From the NCBI RefSeq assembly GCF_020382885.2, contig NC_058501.1, forward strand, positions 13,241,501 through 13,305,500: DNA of 64,000 nucleotides, given 5' to 3'. Numbering within the stretch: the stretch's first letter is position 1; every line of letters begins with the position of its first letter. The notes under the pieces are model-generated. The model saw only the letters and a list, made by a program, of their open reading frames with translations, searched no databases and was not told where the DNA came from. Made by a program: the position numbers and the translations under genes. Positions 13,101 to 25,100 of this stretch are shown one piece after another. Origin of the DNA: Scatophagus argus (taxonomy: Eukaryota; Chordata; Actinopteri; Scatophagidae).

Positions 13101-14516
13101 TTTGTCAAATGACCTCATATCTTTCTCTTTCTCAGCAGTACATCAATTGTGAAAACCTTTCTGACTTCTTTTAGAAATATCATAGCATTGCTCAATGTGT
13201 TTGAGCTTGCTGAGGGCGACATCACTGACAGCAACTACAATCAGGTTGTTCAACGTCTTAATGAAACATACCCTGATGTTATTCAAGGGCTGGACCTAAA
13301 GACCTGCGACTTAAATACTTTTCTCAGTGAGGTAAAATTTCAGCAACTTTGTGCAATGCTTTGTGAAATATTTATTATCAAATGATCGTATCTCGCTTTG
13401 CCATAATGCAGTCTGTTTGGGAATAGGGAATTGAAGGAACTGGTTTAGCCTTCATTGTGTTCACTGAGGCTATCACCAAGATGCCCATCTCACCGGTGTG
13501 GGCCGTCCTTTTCTTCATAATGCTCTTCTGTCTCGGCCTGTCATCTATGTTTGGTAACATCGAGGGAGTTCTGGTACCACTGCAAGACCTCAAAGTTTTC
13601 CCTAAGACATGGCCCAAAGAGGCTGTAACTGGTAACTCCCACATCAATTCTCCCATTTTATATTAATAGGGATTTCTAGTATATATGATCAATTCTTTGC
13701 TCTCTTTCAGGTGTAACATGCTTGCTCTGCTGTCTAGTGGGGCTAATATTTCTCCAAGGCTCTGGAAACTACTGGCTTTCACTCTTTGACACTTATGGAG
13801 GATCCATCCCTCTGCTAGTTGTTGCCTTCTGCGAGATGATCTCAGTGGTGTACATTTATGGGATAGACAGGTAATATGAAAACACATATTAAGTTTTGTT
13901 TCATATATAACTAAATGCATACGGTGTAGACAAACTGTTGTCAACATGATTTACCGTACACAGCATGTCAAAGTTAAAAAAATGTTTTCATAATTACTGT
14001 ACTGTTGTTAATTGCATCTTTAGATTTTCTCTTCTGTTGTCTTCATACTCTTGTCAATGCATAATATGTGTCATTTTAGGTTCAATGATGATATAAAGTT
14101 CATGATTGGACACAAGCCAAACTTCTTCTGGCAGGCATCATGGAGAGTCATCAGCCCACTCATTATGTTATTCATCTTGGTGTTTTACTTCATCACTAAA
14201 GTTTCTGAAAAGCTCCTTTACAAAGCCTGGGATCCTGAATCGGTAGATATTAATTTATTTTGACATGATTGCCATAGAATTATGGATAATCACACAAAAA
14301 CTCAAATTATAACATTTCTCTCTGTCTTTTCAGGAGAAATTCCCTACACTGGAGGAAAAGCCATATCCTGTCTGGATCTATGTGATCATCTTTGTACTGG
14401 CAGGACTACCCAGTATCGCTGTACCTTTAGTTGCTGTCTGGAAATGTTTAAAGACAAAGAAGAAGGATAGGTCTGACAAAATTCAAACGAACAAGACCAT
14501 AAAATCTCCAACCTAA
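10159..14516 (+). CDS. slc6a19: sodium-dependent neutral amino-acid transporter B0AT1 (SLC6A19-like)
   Basis: The protein is a Na+-coupled importer of neutral amino acids, acting in the apical membrane of gut and kidney epithelium in vertebrates, where mammalian B0AT1 needs ACE2 or collectrin for surface expression. Twelve exons: 10159-10357, 11605-11745, 11828-11965, 12059-12240, 12323-12433, 12750-12862, 12954-13082, 13175-13331, 13427-13631, 13711-13870, 14080-14242, 14334-14516. All phases agree and give 626 aa (human about 634). Hallmarks: the TM1 motif [12 protein letters not shown] at residues 51-62; the [15 protein letters not shown] stretch of TM6; FWYRETLN in the large glycosylated loop after TM3; and [17 protein letters not shown] of TM8. 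N-terminal [14 protein letters not shown] matches the family start. The ATG is the first in frame and has A at -3. Intron 1 has a GC donor. The next gene is its tandem paralogue. Teleosts may carry several slc6a19 copies, so an a/b suffix is left open. Confidence 0.94.
10358..11604 (+). other. slc6a19 intron 1 with GC donor and degraded repeat
   Basis: The intron starts GCGAGT after exon end GGAGGAG and ends TTCAG, making it a GC-AG intron. The expected Gly-Gly-Gly-Ala-Phe-Met junction is restored only by this cut. Between about 10435 and 10880 there are fragments resembling a common fish interspersed repeat (gatagatcgattattgggc and ttattggtctccttgatt), too decayed to classify. No coding sequence seen. 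Confidence 0.75.
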
Positions 14517-15823
14517 TCTTCTCGTGTAATTTAAAAAAATTCTCTTTTATTTTTCAAGAATGTTTAAATGAATTGATGATGAATGATGATGTGACAATGA
14601 AAGCTCAAAAACTCAAAGGAGCTTGCCATCCCCAGAGAAGAGTTGCTAGTATGGCTAGAAACACTATAAATTATGGCTTCAAATCATGCAGAGTTACCAT
14701 TATCGTCAGAAAATCAGAATTCTATATATACACTGGGTTGCATTACGTTGTACAGTCCACGTGTTCATGACACTGTGACCATCGACTGTTTGCTTTGAGG
14801 CACAATATCTGAACTGAAACGAATGGGCACCAGCAATGTGCTCTGCATCATTATTCTTCAAGCTCTATTGGCTTTGCATATGGTCTTGAATCTGAGACTA
14901 AATCTAAGTGTTTATGCTTCCTAACAAATTAGCATTTTGTCAAATTACAGCAGAGAAATTGGTAAAATAAATTTCTGCAGATTTCTGTCCCAGGTCCACT
15001 TCTTGGAGGTTATGTACAATTTGACAGCATCTAGCACGTGATTAAACAGCTGAGACTGAGAAGAAGCACTGCTCCAGAAGGAAGCCATTTAAGGACGGTA
15101 CATATTTCTGTCCAGCTGGGGTCACCATTGCGTTGTGTTGACGGTGTGGAGTGATTAAATCAGCTGCATATTATGAGTTATAATCCCTCATTTACTACAT
15201 TACATGTAATTTGTGAAGTGAATCACATTATGTGTGCTTTAAGACTTTGTTTCTTTATGAGTTTTCTGATTTTCTGTTAAAAATAATAGATGTGACTGTT
15301 TGACTGACTAGTTTGAATATGATTCACATAATAAATTACTATTATATGACATTTTGAATAGTGGTTTTGGAGATTAAGACTGATAAGGAATTCCATCGAC
15401 ACTACATGTTTTATTTTCCCTGTTTAAGTGGTGTTCGATAAACACCACTGACTAAAATAACCCAGACTGTCTGCAAATAAAAGCAATGTAAACTGTATCA
15501 CGTAGCAAATTGAAAGAGCTTGCTTACGATCACACTTTTTCTCCCAGGGTTCTTTTTATTTTTTCCATCTATTATAATGGGTCGCATTACAATCAGCTGT
15601 TATCGTCTGTTTTCATCATCATATCATGTCACTTCACTCAAAGGGCTTTTTATTAAACAAACCAACCAAGGAAAAATGAGGCTGATAAGGAAAAAGTTGC
15701 CCCTTCACCTCCTGATACAAAACACGTAACTAGTCACCAGGACCTCCCAGCTTTTCAGACAAAGTCAAAGACAAGCACGCAGACAAAAAGATTTGCACCT
15801 CATAAAATATACAGAAACAAGTG
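14517..15823. other. slc6a19 3' UTR and spacer before slc6a18
   Basis: The 1.3 kb stretch between the tandem transporters should hold the 3' UTR of the first and the promoter and 5' UTR of the second. It is AT-rich with no coding exon. Nothing else stands out. Confidence 0.6.
14966..14971 (+). other. candidate poly(A) signal, slc6a19
   Basis: An AATAAA hexamer lies 450 bases after the stop codon of slc6a19. Another lies near 15329, so the exact end of the transcript is open. Confidence 0.4.
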
Positions 15824-18800
15824 ATGGATAGAGAGCTTGAAAGTGCTGAGCAAATGCAGATAGATGAGCCAAAAGAGATTGATGAGAGACCAAAATGGGA
15901 CAATAAAGTTCAGTATTTGCTAACTTGCATAGGTTTTGCCGTGGGACTCGGTAATGTGTGGAGATTTCCATATTTGTGTCAAGTCTACGGTGGAGGTAAG
16001 AGCCTTTCATTTACAGTGTGCTGTGTAATGTCAACATCAAAAATAAAGCTGGACACAAATCTGGCTTTTCATGTGGCTTTCCATGATAAGAAATGTTTTA
16101 CATTCAATTGTCAGCTTTAAAAATAAGAAACTGAATTATTGCTGTCATTTTAAAAACATTTTTAATAATTTCTTGTAAGTTATGAAAATATCAAAAAACA
16201 TTTCTTGGAAATAAATTACAACATAAACACACTCTGAGACACCAGAGTTTTCTCTTTAGCCTTTCTTTAACCGTCACCATTTCACTGCCTGTATTACTGT
16301 GTGTGTCATGACTGAGACATGGTTACAGATATTATGTGACTATGATGTTTCATGCTGTAATTATCCTTCCAGTACACAATTGACCATTTCACTAATCAAC
16401 TTTTCAACATAAAATAAACATAATTATCTTGATTAATACTTACAATTACAGTGAGTAATTGGAAAAAAATTCTAACTGCATAATTAGACATACTGGCAAA
16501 ACTGATTTCCACATGTAGCTCACTTAAAACATTTATGTGACTGTTGTGAGTCAGCAGGTCCTAATTGGTGAATTCTCTTTTCACTCTCTGTTCTTGCTCT
16601 GCTTTTTCATCTAAAAAACTCATTTTTCTTCTTTATTTTTAAGGTGGAGGTCAAACTAGAATTGTGTCTGTCCAGAGGGATTTTAATCTGTTTTAGGACA
16701 GAGATGATGCCTCAGTGATTTTTAACTGTAGGATTTTCTCTAATAAAAAGTTCTCACACATTCATTTTCTTCATTGCTTCATAGCAACTTGTATAGTTTA
16801 CTGAATACTTTGTTTATCGATTAAACATAGTAGCAAATGGTTTTACTACTCCACATAGTGGTGTGCAAAATATACAGTAGATTGTGTGATTATGATAAAG
16901 CACTGACTGTTGATAATAAAATGTCCAGTACATGGGAGCGGAATGACCTTCAGCTGTAAACACAGTGCCGATGTTTGCTAAGGTGAAGGTAAATTGCTTG
17001 CTGAAAAAAGTCATGTTTATTGTTTGATTGTCAGTCCTTAAAATAATATTGGCCAATATTATCACCTATAAATGTTCTTAATTTCAAGGGGCTTTCCTGA
17101 TTCCTTATGCCATTGCCTTGGTGTTTGAGGGACTTCCTCTGCTGCATATGGAATTGGCCATCGGACAACGGCTCCGCATGGGAAGTGTGGGCGTGTGGAA
17201 TTCAATTTCCCCATATATGGGGGGTTTAGGTGAGACGGTTTGGTAGCAATGGAGTAAGTTCGGAATTTACCAAAAGGAAGCAAAACAATGGGGAATGTAC
17301 TGCTCAACAAAGCAAAACCTCTGTATGACTGCTCTTGCATCACTGCCATCCATAACATAGAGAACTTTCTTGGTGAATAACATATACACAGGTGTGGCTT
17401 CCATGATCGTATCCTTCCTAGTTGGCCTGTTCTACAACATGATACTGGCCTGGATCCTCTGGTACTTCTTCCACTCCTTTCAAAGTCCACTTCCCTGGAG
17501 GGACTGCCCATTAAACTTGAACCATACCGGTAATTTTTACATCATAACTATGCAAATCAACAATAATAATGCTGAATAATAACCAAATTAAAAGGCAGAT
17601 CAGGATATGAACATTTGATCAGGATGTGAACAATCTCTTTGATGCAGGCTATGTGAGTGAATGTGAAAAGAGCTCATCTGTGAATTATTTTTGGTATCGT
17701 GAAACACTGAACATAACACCAAACATCGAGACCAGCGGGACCTTACAGTGGTGGCTTGTGCTGTGTCTTGCATCTGCTTGGTGCATCGTGTACATCTGCT
17801 TCATACGTGGAATTGAGACTATTGGAAAGGTAATTTACCTGTTTGATTTAATGCGACGAATGATTTTCGTTGTTATATCTTTTTGTTATATCTTTATATC
17901 CAAGATACCAGTAGTTAATGTTGGTCCCATTTCTAAGGTTTTATCTCACACAGATAAAACATCCATGAATATAAAATAGATCTTTGTTTCACACAATGCA
18001 AGTATAAATACAGCTGCCTAATCAGCCACTGTGATGTGAGAACGAAAGGCAGAAGTGCATCCCAAAGTAAAATCTGGCTTCAGCTTCATCGCTGACAGAA
18101 ATTCACCAGGCAAACAACATAATCTACGTCATTTACAGTTACAAAAACTGAAAAAAAAAGTTCAGCGAAAGCAGGACTCACCAATAATGTTGCTCAACAA
18201 ATTTTCACATGTATTTTGCATCCTCATAGAGGTTGCATTAATGCACGGATGAATGTGAATGTGAAACATTTTATCAACATTGAAATTATTTCAACAGGCT
18301 ATTTATGTCACAGCTACCTTTCCGTATCTTGTTTTGACCATGTTCTTGGTCAGAGCCTTGACTCTGTCTGGAGCCACCGATGGTTTAATATATCTCTTCA
18401 CGCCAAATGTGAGTTTGTCATATTTTTTTTCTTATTGAACTAATTTAATGACTAAAATCTGATATCTAACTAATTAATGTGTTCATCACAGTGGGAAACA
18501 CTGAAAAATCCTGCGGTCTGGTTGGATGCTGCTACTCAGATATTTTTCTCTTTATCTTTGGCCTTTGGGGGACTTATTGCCTTTTCCAGTTACAATGCTC
18601 AGAAGTAAGGTCATTCTGAACACATTTCAACTAATGAAAGAGAATATGCATTTGTACAAAATTTCTAAAGGTAAAATTAAAAGACACTATTTTATGCTTG
18701 CAGGAATAACTGTGAGAAAGATGCCCTAATTGTTGGATGTGTGAACAGTTTTACATCGATATATGCATCGATTCCTATTTTCGCAATTCTTGGATTTAAA

Positions 18801-20474
18801 GCGAATGAAAACTACAACAACTGCAAAAACTGGTACGTAACATCGAGGTAATTATGACGTGCCATAGTACAGTATATCCAACTTGATTATTATACAGTAT
18901 TATTATTAAATGTGCAGCTGATGATTATGTAATTCCAAGTTGTCAGATCCCAGAGCAATGTGACTGCTATGACTACACCATAGCTGTCACTTCAATATTA
19001 GCAACATAAAAAATTAAGAGCACTGTTTTTACTCAAATAACCTTAACTATTAATCAAATAACCATTAGTAAAAACCCATCCGTAAATAGTCATAGTTATG
19101 TTTAGCAGCAATGACTGTAGTGTTGACTGACTGATTTCATTTCTTGCTGATTTTAGGAACATACTAACATTGACAAATGCGTTTAACATCGGGGATGAAA
19201 ACATAACTCTTGAAAACTACGGTGACTGGTTAAACTATCTCAACAACTCTAATCCCTCAGAGGTCGAAAGCCTCAATCTAAAGACCTGTGATCTACAGAC
19301 TTTCTTGGACCAGGTAGTACCATCTGTTACCACTAAAGTAGCTTTGATTTTCTTTTTTTTTTTTGTATGTGTGTGCATGAGCTCATGTATCACGTCCTAC
19401 CTGTAGAGTGCCTCTGGGACCGGACTGGCCTTCATTGTGTTTACTGAGGCGGTGATAAAAATGCCCGGCTCTCAGGTGTGGGCAGTGCTCTTCTTTGTCA
19501 TGCTCTTCAGCCTTGGCCTGTCCTCCATGTTTGGAAATCTAGAAGGGGTCCTTACTCCTCTGCTGGACCTGCATGTGATTCCAGCCTGGATTCCTAAGGA
19601 AATTTTCACAGGTAAACCAAAAAAAATCTCATATAGTCTTTGTGAATGACTGGCCCTGACAACACTAGCCTGTATTACAATACTAAAAACTGACAAGTTT
19701 AGGTATCCAAATATCCATTACTGTACAGAAATTTTATATCTTCTATATTTTCTTTTGTTTACTCATAGGTTTAATTTGCCTCGCATCCTTTGCTGTGGCC
19801 CTCATCTTTACTTTGGGCTCTGGAAACTACTGGCTGGAGATTTTCAACAACTATGTGGGCTCCATGCCTCTGCTCATCATAGCATTCTTTGAGATCATCA
19901 GTGTGGCATACATCTATGGAATAAACAGGTAATCCTGTAAGTGATGTCATAACTATACTTACAATATTACAGCATATTTGAATGATATGTGTTTCCATGT
20001 GTCCACAGGTTTAATGACGACATTGAATGGATGACAGGTCATAGACCAAACATCTACTGGCAGGCCACTTGGCGCTTCATCAGTCCAGTCATGCTTCTCG
20101 TGGTTTTTGTGGCATACGTCGTAACCTCAGCTGAACAGCAACCGACATATAACGCCTGGAACCCAGACTACGTGAGAAAGATTTTACAATTGCTCTTCAA
20201 CATCACTGTGTAAAATATGTTAAATCTGTCACACAATGTAAAAAAAACAAAACAAAACAAAAAACATTGACTTTCCACTCCATTACCTCCCAAGGTGTAC
20301 TTCCCCCTGGCTGATGTTCAGCACTATCCTGGATGGGTTAGTGCTATCTGTGGGCTCTTATGTGTCCTCCCTGTTGTTTCCATTCCTTCTGTGGCCCTCT
20401 ACAAATTCACCGGCTTCCTGAAGAAACACATCATGAACATGCACAACCAAAACCCATACGCAAATGAACTGTAA
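15824..20474 (+). CDS. slc6a18: SLC6A18-like (B0AT3-type) amino-acid transporter
   Basis: A second Na+-coupled neutral amino-acid transporter, probably apical in epithelia. Twelve exons: 15824-15995, 17089-17229, 17392-17529, 17648-17829, 18298-18408, 18492-18604, 18704-18832, 19157-19313, 19407-19611, 19769-19928, 20009-20171, 20295-20474. Phases agree throughout and give 616 aa. Family marks: [12 protein letters not shown] at residues 41-52, [37 protein letters not shown] in TM6, and [10 protein letters not shown] in TM10. These segments, and the N-terminal [13 protein letters not shown] run, resemble SLC6A18 more than SLC6A19, and the position just downstream of slc6a19 matches the tetrapod order. 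It could instead be a diverged slc6a19 duplicate; a tree would decide. The ATG has G at -3 and +4. No frameshift or lost motif is seen, so the gene looks functional. Confidence 0.87.
15996..17088 (+). other. slc6a18 intron 1
   Basis: AT-rich intron with canonical GTAAGA donor and TTTCAAG acceptor. I see no exon or recognisable repeat in it. A 149-aa minus-strand frame crossing its right edge is a shadow of exons 2 and 3. Confidence 0.7.
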
Positions 20475-20911
20475 ATGGAAATTTGTTGCTGTTTGATCTG
20501 ATCTGTGGTAAGAACTACCAGTGGTACATGTCAGATATTTTATCATTTAATAATTTTGCATTGTGTATATTCATTTGGAAAAAAATGGCTTTATCGATTA
20601 TTATTGTTTTTATGTTGCAAGTATTATGTTTTATGTTCTATCTTTTGCATAGTATGGTATTGCAAGCTTCTAATTACATTAGTTTAAATTAAACAGTGTA
20701 GTATATTGGTCGCATCAGTTGTAATTTCAGTATATTTGCTTAATTAAAACACATGAATTTTGTCTTAATTTACACAGTGTATTTGTATTGGTGAAGGAAA
20801 AGCAAATAGCATCGGCAAGATCAAATCAATGCCACACAATATCCCTGAAAAAAATATGAATGACAAAATATCAAAGGCTTGAGCGGAATATCAGATTTGT
20901 GTTAATATTTG

Positions 20912-20917
20912 AATAAA
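20912..20917 (+). other. candidate poly(A) signal, slc6a18
   Basis: AATAAA, about 440 bases after the slc6a18 stop codon, in AT-rich sequence. Confidence 0.45.
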
Positions 20918-21385
20918 AGAAGACAACAGTTAATTTCCTGTGTTTGCATTTTGAATGGGAACAAAAGGACAGTGATGGCTAACTTTTCTGAATGGTTTGT
21001 GATAAGAGTATTATTAATTCTCACAAAAAATTCGGTTTGTTTTTTATGTTCATTTGTAACAGTGTTGTTTATGTACGCTCTGTGAACATCAGCACTGTGG
21101 CCATGATTTCTTATTATGATGCATCATCTTGTACATCACATTGTCATCTGCAGGGAAAAGCTTTTGTCATGTGAAATAATCTGCTTTCTACCTCCTGCTG
21201 CCTGCAAGTGCGAGGAGTGATGTAGTGTTGCATGATGTGTCCTTTATGTAACTTCTTTGCATGTCAACAGTGCATGTGGGCGTATGGAGGACTGAGCTTG
21301 TGAGGTTGCATGCATGTGCTCACTGACCATTCGCATGTGTGTATTTTGAGTCATACAAGTTACACGGTTGTCCTTTTTTGTGGTG

Positions 21386-21412
21386 TGGGTGGACAGTGAT
21401 ATTGTCCACCCA
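21386..21412. repeat. perfect inverted repeat (10-bp stem, 7-base loop)
   Basis: TGGGTGGACA and TGTCCACCCA flank the loop GTGATAT. The stem is perfect and GC-rich at its base. It lies about 720 bases upstream of the ferroportin-like start codon. It contains the string CAGTGA, but the C and A are inside the stem, so it does not meet the iron-responsive-element fold. Confidence 0.7.
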
Positions 21413-22127
21413 ATGTCACGTGCTTTGGAATATGCTGGCTGCCTTTGTTGTCCCTCTGCCTGTTCTGCTTTTCTGGCACTTTCATACAATGGTGCACTTC
21501 AACACTGTGATGTTATTAAGCCTTTCAAACTACTACAGCTTGAATTCCAGCTCTCAGGAAAGACTAGCATCCCAATGTAGGATATATGGCACAAGACACA
21601 TCATCGAGGAACAACAGCAAGGATTGAGTGTAACATCAGAGCAAAGGTGACTCACCCTGCATTGACTTATGGGAGCTTTAATTGTTGTTAGTCTAAAACT
21701 GCATTTACAGAGTGAAGCTAATGCTATTTTCAGTATTGCCATATCTAAATAGTTGACAGAATCTTACTGTTTTCTTTTTTGTCACAATCTGATAGTCATT
21801 ACTTTAGTCTCTAGGATTTCTGAAAAAACACTAAAAACAAATTCGGTGTGAGTGTGTGACTGATGTGAAATTAGATGAGTACTTAATATTAATAGTGTTG
21901 CGCCATCCTCTTCAGAACTGCATTCTTGAATGTTAATAAATTAATAACCAATCATGTTTTAAGTGGTCTTAACATTCATGCAGCCAAAAAATAATCTTAG
22001 TGTATTTCTGAACATCATTAAGCAATGCCGTGATCTACAATAAGGAAACACTGTACCATCAACAAAGGAGACAAGGGTGCAACAAGTTCAACGTTTTTGT
22101 TTTTTACCTCTGATCCTACTCTAGGCA

Positions 22128-25100
22128 ATGTCCCAGCGAGCAGATGCCTCCCAGTGTGGTGGGGTTGTAGTCGAGTTTGAGTCCGACAACATCAGGGATG
22201 CAAGAGCTAAAAAAGCTAGGAGTATAACAGGTGAATTCAATTTTAAATCCAACTTGAATTTGTGCAATGAGGTTGCAGCCTATATGACGTGTGCTTATTT
22301 GATTTTCATGCATTTCCTCACAAGGTTCAGCTCTTATCTACCTCAAGGGTCCCAAGTTTCTCATCTATGTCAGTGGAGCATTGTCAATGTGGGTAAGAAT
22401 CATTTCCTGAGGAAACAGATTCCTGGAGAAATAGATAGGACATCGAAACTTAAATAACTGCCAGGTAGTCTACTTACTGTAATCTGTGTGACAGCATACA
22501 GACAGCACCTCAAAAAACAACACATAATGATGACCTTTTATGTTGTGTTAAACAGGGTGACCGCATGTGGCACTTTGCAATCTCTGTGTTCCTGATTGAG
22601 CTGTACGGCCGTAACCTGCTGCTGACTGCTGTGTTTGGATTGGTAGTGGCTGGGTCAGTGCTCCTATTTGGGGCTTTGATTGGAGACTGGGTTGATCGCA
22701 ATCCCAGGAATAAAGGTATACACAATAATTTCACACCCATTTGAAAATTTGTAGCATGCAGTATACCACAGAACAGCGATATAGATCAGTGGATCTCAAT
22801 CTTGGGCCCAGACGTTTGCTGGCTTTCTATCCCACTGGGTGGTAAATTGCATTCCCCTGATGTCTCAAGTGTAAATCAGTGCTTGATTTGATAGCTACCA
22901 GGACCAGCAAGACTCAAAGGACAAGGTTCACAGCCACTGACTCATATCTGTAAAAGCCAGCATTATTATTATTATTATTATTTTTACAGAATATATCATG
23001 TATGTTCTGAGGGTCTGAAACTGTTTTTCTGTCCCCTGTTTTAGTTGCACATGCGTCTCTTTTCATTCAGAACATCTCAGTGACAGTATGTAGCATTGTC
23101 CTCATGTTGGTGTTCTTATATAAGCAAAGGATTGAACAGATCTGGGATGGATGGCTTACTGTGAGTAGACACTACATACCCGACTAATAATTACATTTCA
23201 TAATTATATTTCATAATTGATAAGAAGTTTATCTGCAAACCGAATATTGCTGCTGTTGTTGTTCCCTCTGTACTGTGTCCCTGTTGTCTCTGTGTCTGAG
23301 CTTGTGGCTACTCTTTGCTGTCATAGTAACATGTTGCATCACAAAACTTACACAAGGTGGTTTGTTATACGGTGGTGATCGTCCTGGCAGATGTGGCAAA
23401 CCTTGCAAGCACAGCACTGACAATTGCCATTCAGAGGGACTGGATTGTGGTTATCACAGGCTACAACCGAGGTCACCTTGCTGGTAAGGAGGACTTCATT
23501 CTCTGTGAATGCACAAACAGCATTAGCTTGTAGTTCATGTTTGTCACAGGCTTGCGCCCCTGCTTCTGCATGATGGATTATTTGGCTTACAGGGAATATC
23601 TGGTATTGGTCCGTTTCTGATCTTGCCGAAAGTCGTCCGGTGGACGCACATTAACCTCTGTGTCTTTGATCCCAACAAAAGGAATGAATGCAACCATGAG
23701 GCGAATAGATCAGGTGACTAACATCCTGGCCCCACTAGCAGTGGGACAGGTCATGACCCTGGCCTCCAATGTAGTTGGCTGCGGCTTCATCCTGGGCTGG
23801 AACCTCGTGTCTCTCATTGTGGAATTTTTCTTCTTATCACGGGTGTACCGCATCGTCCCTGCTCTGTCAATCAAACCACCCGTGGAGGAGGAGGCTCAGA
23901 TGTATCAGCAGAGGATGGAGAGGAGAAGAAGGTCACAAGGTATGGTCTAATCAATGTTGTGTTTTTTTTTTGTTTTGGACTACTTCTATATTCTAGATTT
24001 TAACATTAGAATGATTTGAGATTTACTAAACACATGCATAAAGCTGCTTAGCATGATACTACACATGTCAAGTGATTTTGTAGACATAAAAAATAAAAAT
24101 GAAGTTTTAGAGGAGTGCATCAGATTAAAACATGTAACAATGCTTGCTTTTAGTTGGTAATGTAGAGAAAACATAGATCCCACTTGAATTATACAATTCT
24201 ATAATTCACCTGCAGCCATCAGCTCAAAGTTCATTACTGCAGTTCTACAGTAATGGACAATCACACAGACACCACAACACAGAATAAAAACGATCATTAT
24301 TTGAAGACAAACCCCCAGTTTGTGTACAGCAGCCACAGTCTATGGGTTCCCCTGCAGTCCGTGTAGATTAGTGTAGATGGTCTGTATTTGACAGATGGTG
24401 TGGATTCTAAAGTGACATGGAGCAGAAGACATGCAGAACTCCCACTGAAGATTTGATCTTAGAAAGTAAAGAACAGAAGTGATGAATGACATTCCTCTTT
24501 CTCATTGAACAAAGGTAATGTTGCACAACCTCAACCTCTGACAGAAGGTAACTGCAACACAAGCCTCTACCTAAAAGAAATGACCAACCTGCCGCTGTGT
24601 TTCCGGAGATTTCGCCGGCTGGTGAGCACCTGTAAGGACGGCTGGAGGGCCTACTACCGCCAGCCAGTGTTCCTGGCAGGAATGGGTCTAGCCTTCCTCT
24701 ACACCACAGTCCTGGGCTTTGACTGCATCACCACTGGCTATGCCTACACTCAGGGCATAAGTGGCTCCCTCCTTAGTCTGCTGATGGGTGTATCAGCTAT
24801 CACAGGGCTGATGGGCACCTTGATGTTCACCAGACTCAGGAAGATCTATGGCCTGGTTAACACAGGCATCATCTCAAGCTGCCTCCATCTGGGCTGCTTG
24901 CTGCTGTGTGTGTGCTCAGTGTTTGCTCCTGGCAGCCCCATGGATCTTAGCTTGCTGATGCCCGACATCACCTCCAACTCCTCCACTGAGCTTGGAGGGA
25001 TGGTAAGCCAAAGGCAAAAGCACACTTACCCTCTGAGGGGAGGCAGCAATCAGCCACTTCTACCCGACCGCTCCTCCATCCACTGGACCAATAACACTGT

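Larger units (their letters stand above)
20475..22127. other. slc6a18 3' UTR and promoter region of the ferroportin-like gene
   Basis: No coding exon was seen. An acceptor-like TCCTACTCTAG ends at 22125, two or three bases before the next start codon, which suggests a non-coding first exon of the ferroportin-like gene somewhere upstream in this stretch. A 10-bp-stem hairpin lies at 21386-21412. I looked for a canonical iron-responsive element (bulged C, five pairs, CAGTGN loop) and did not find one. Confidence 0.5.

Noticed and set aside
17062..17511. 149-codon minus-strand ORF
   Set aside because: It runs antisense across two well-supported slc6a18 exons and the intron between them.
21394..21399. 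CAGTGA string as an iron-responsive element before the ferroportin-like gene
   Set aside because: The flanking five bases do not pair (only one of five pairs forms), there is no bulged C, and the string is partly inside a different stem.
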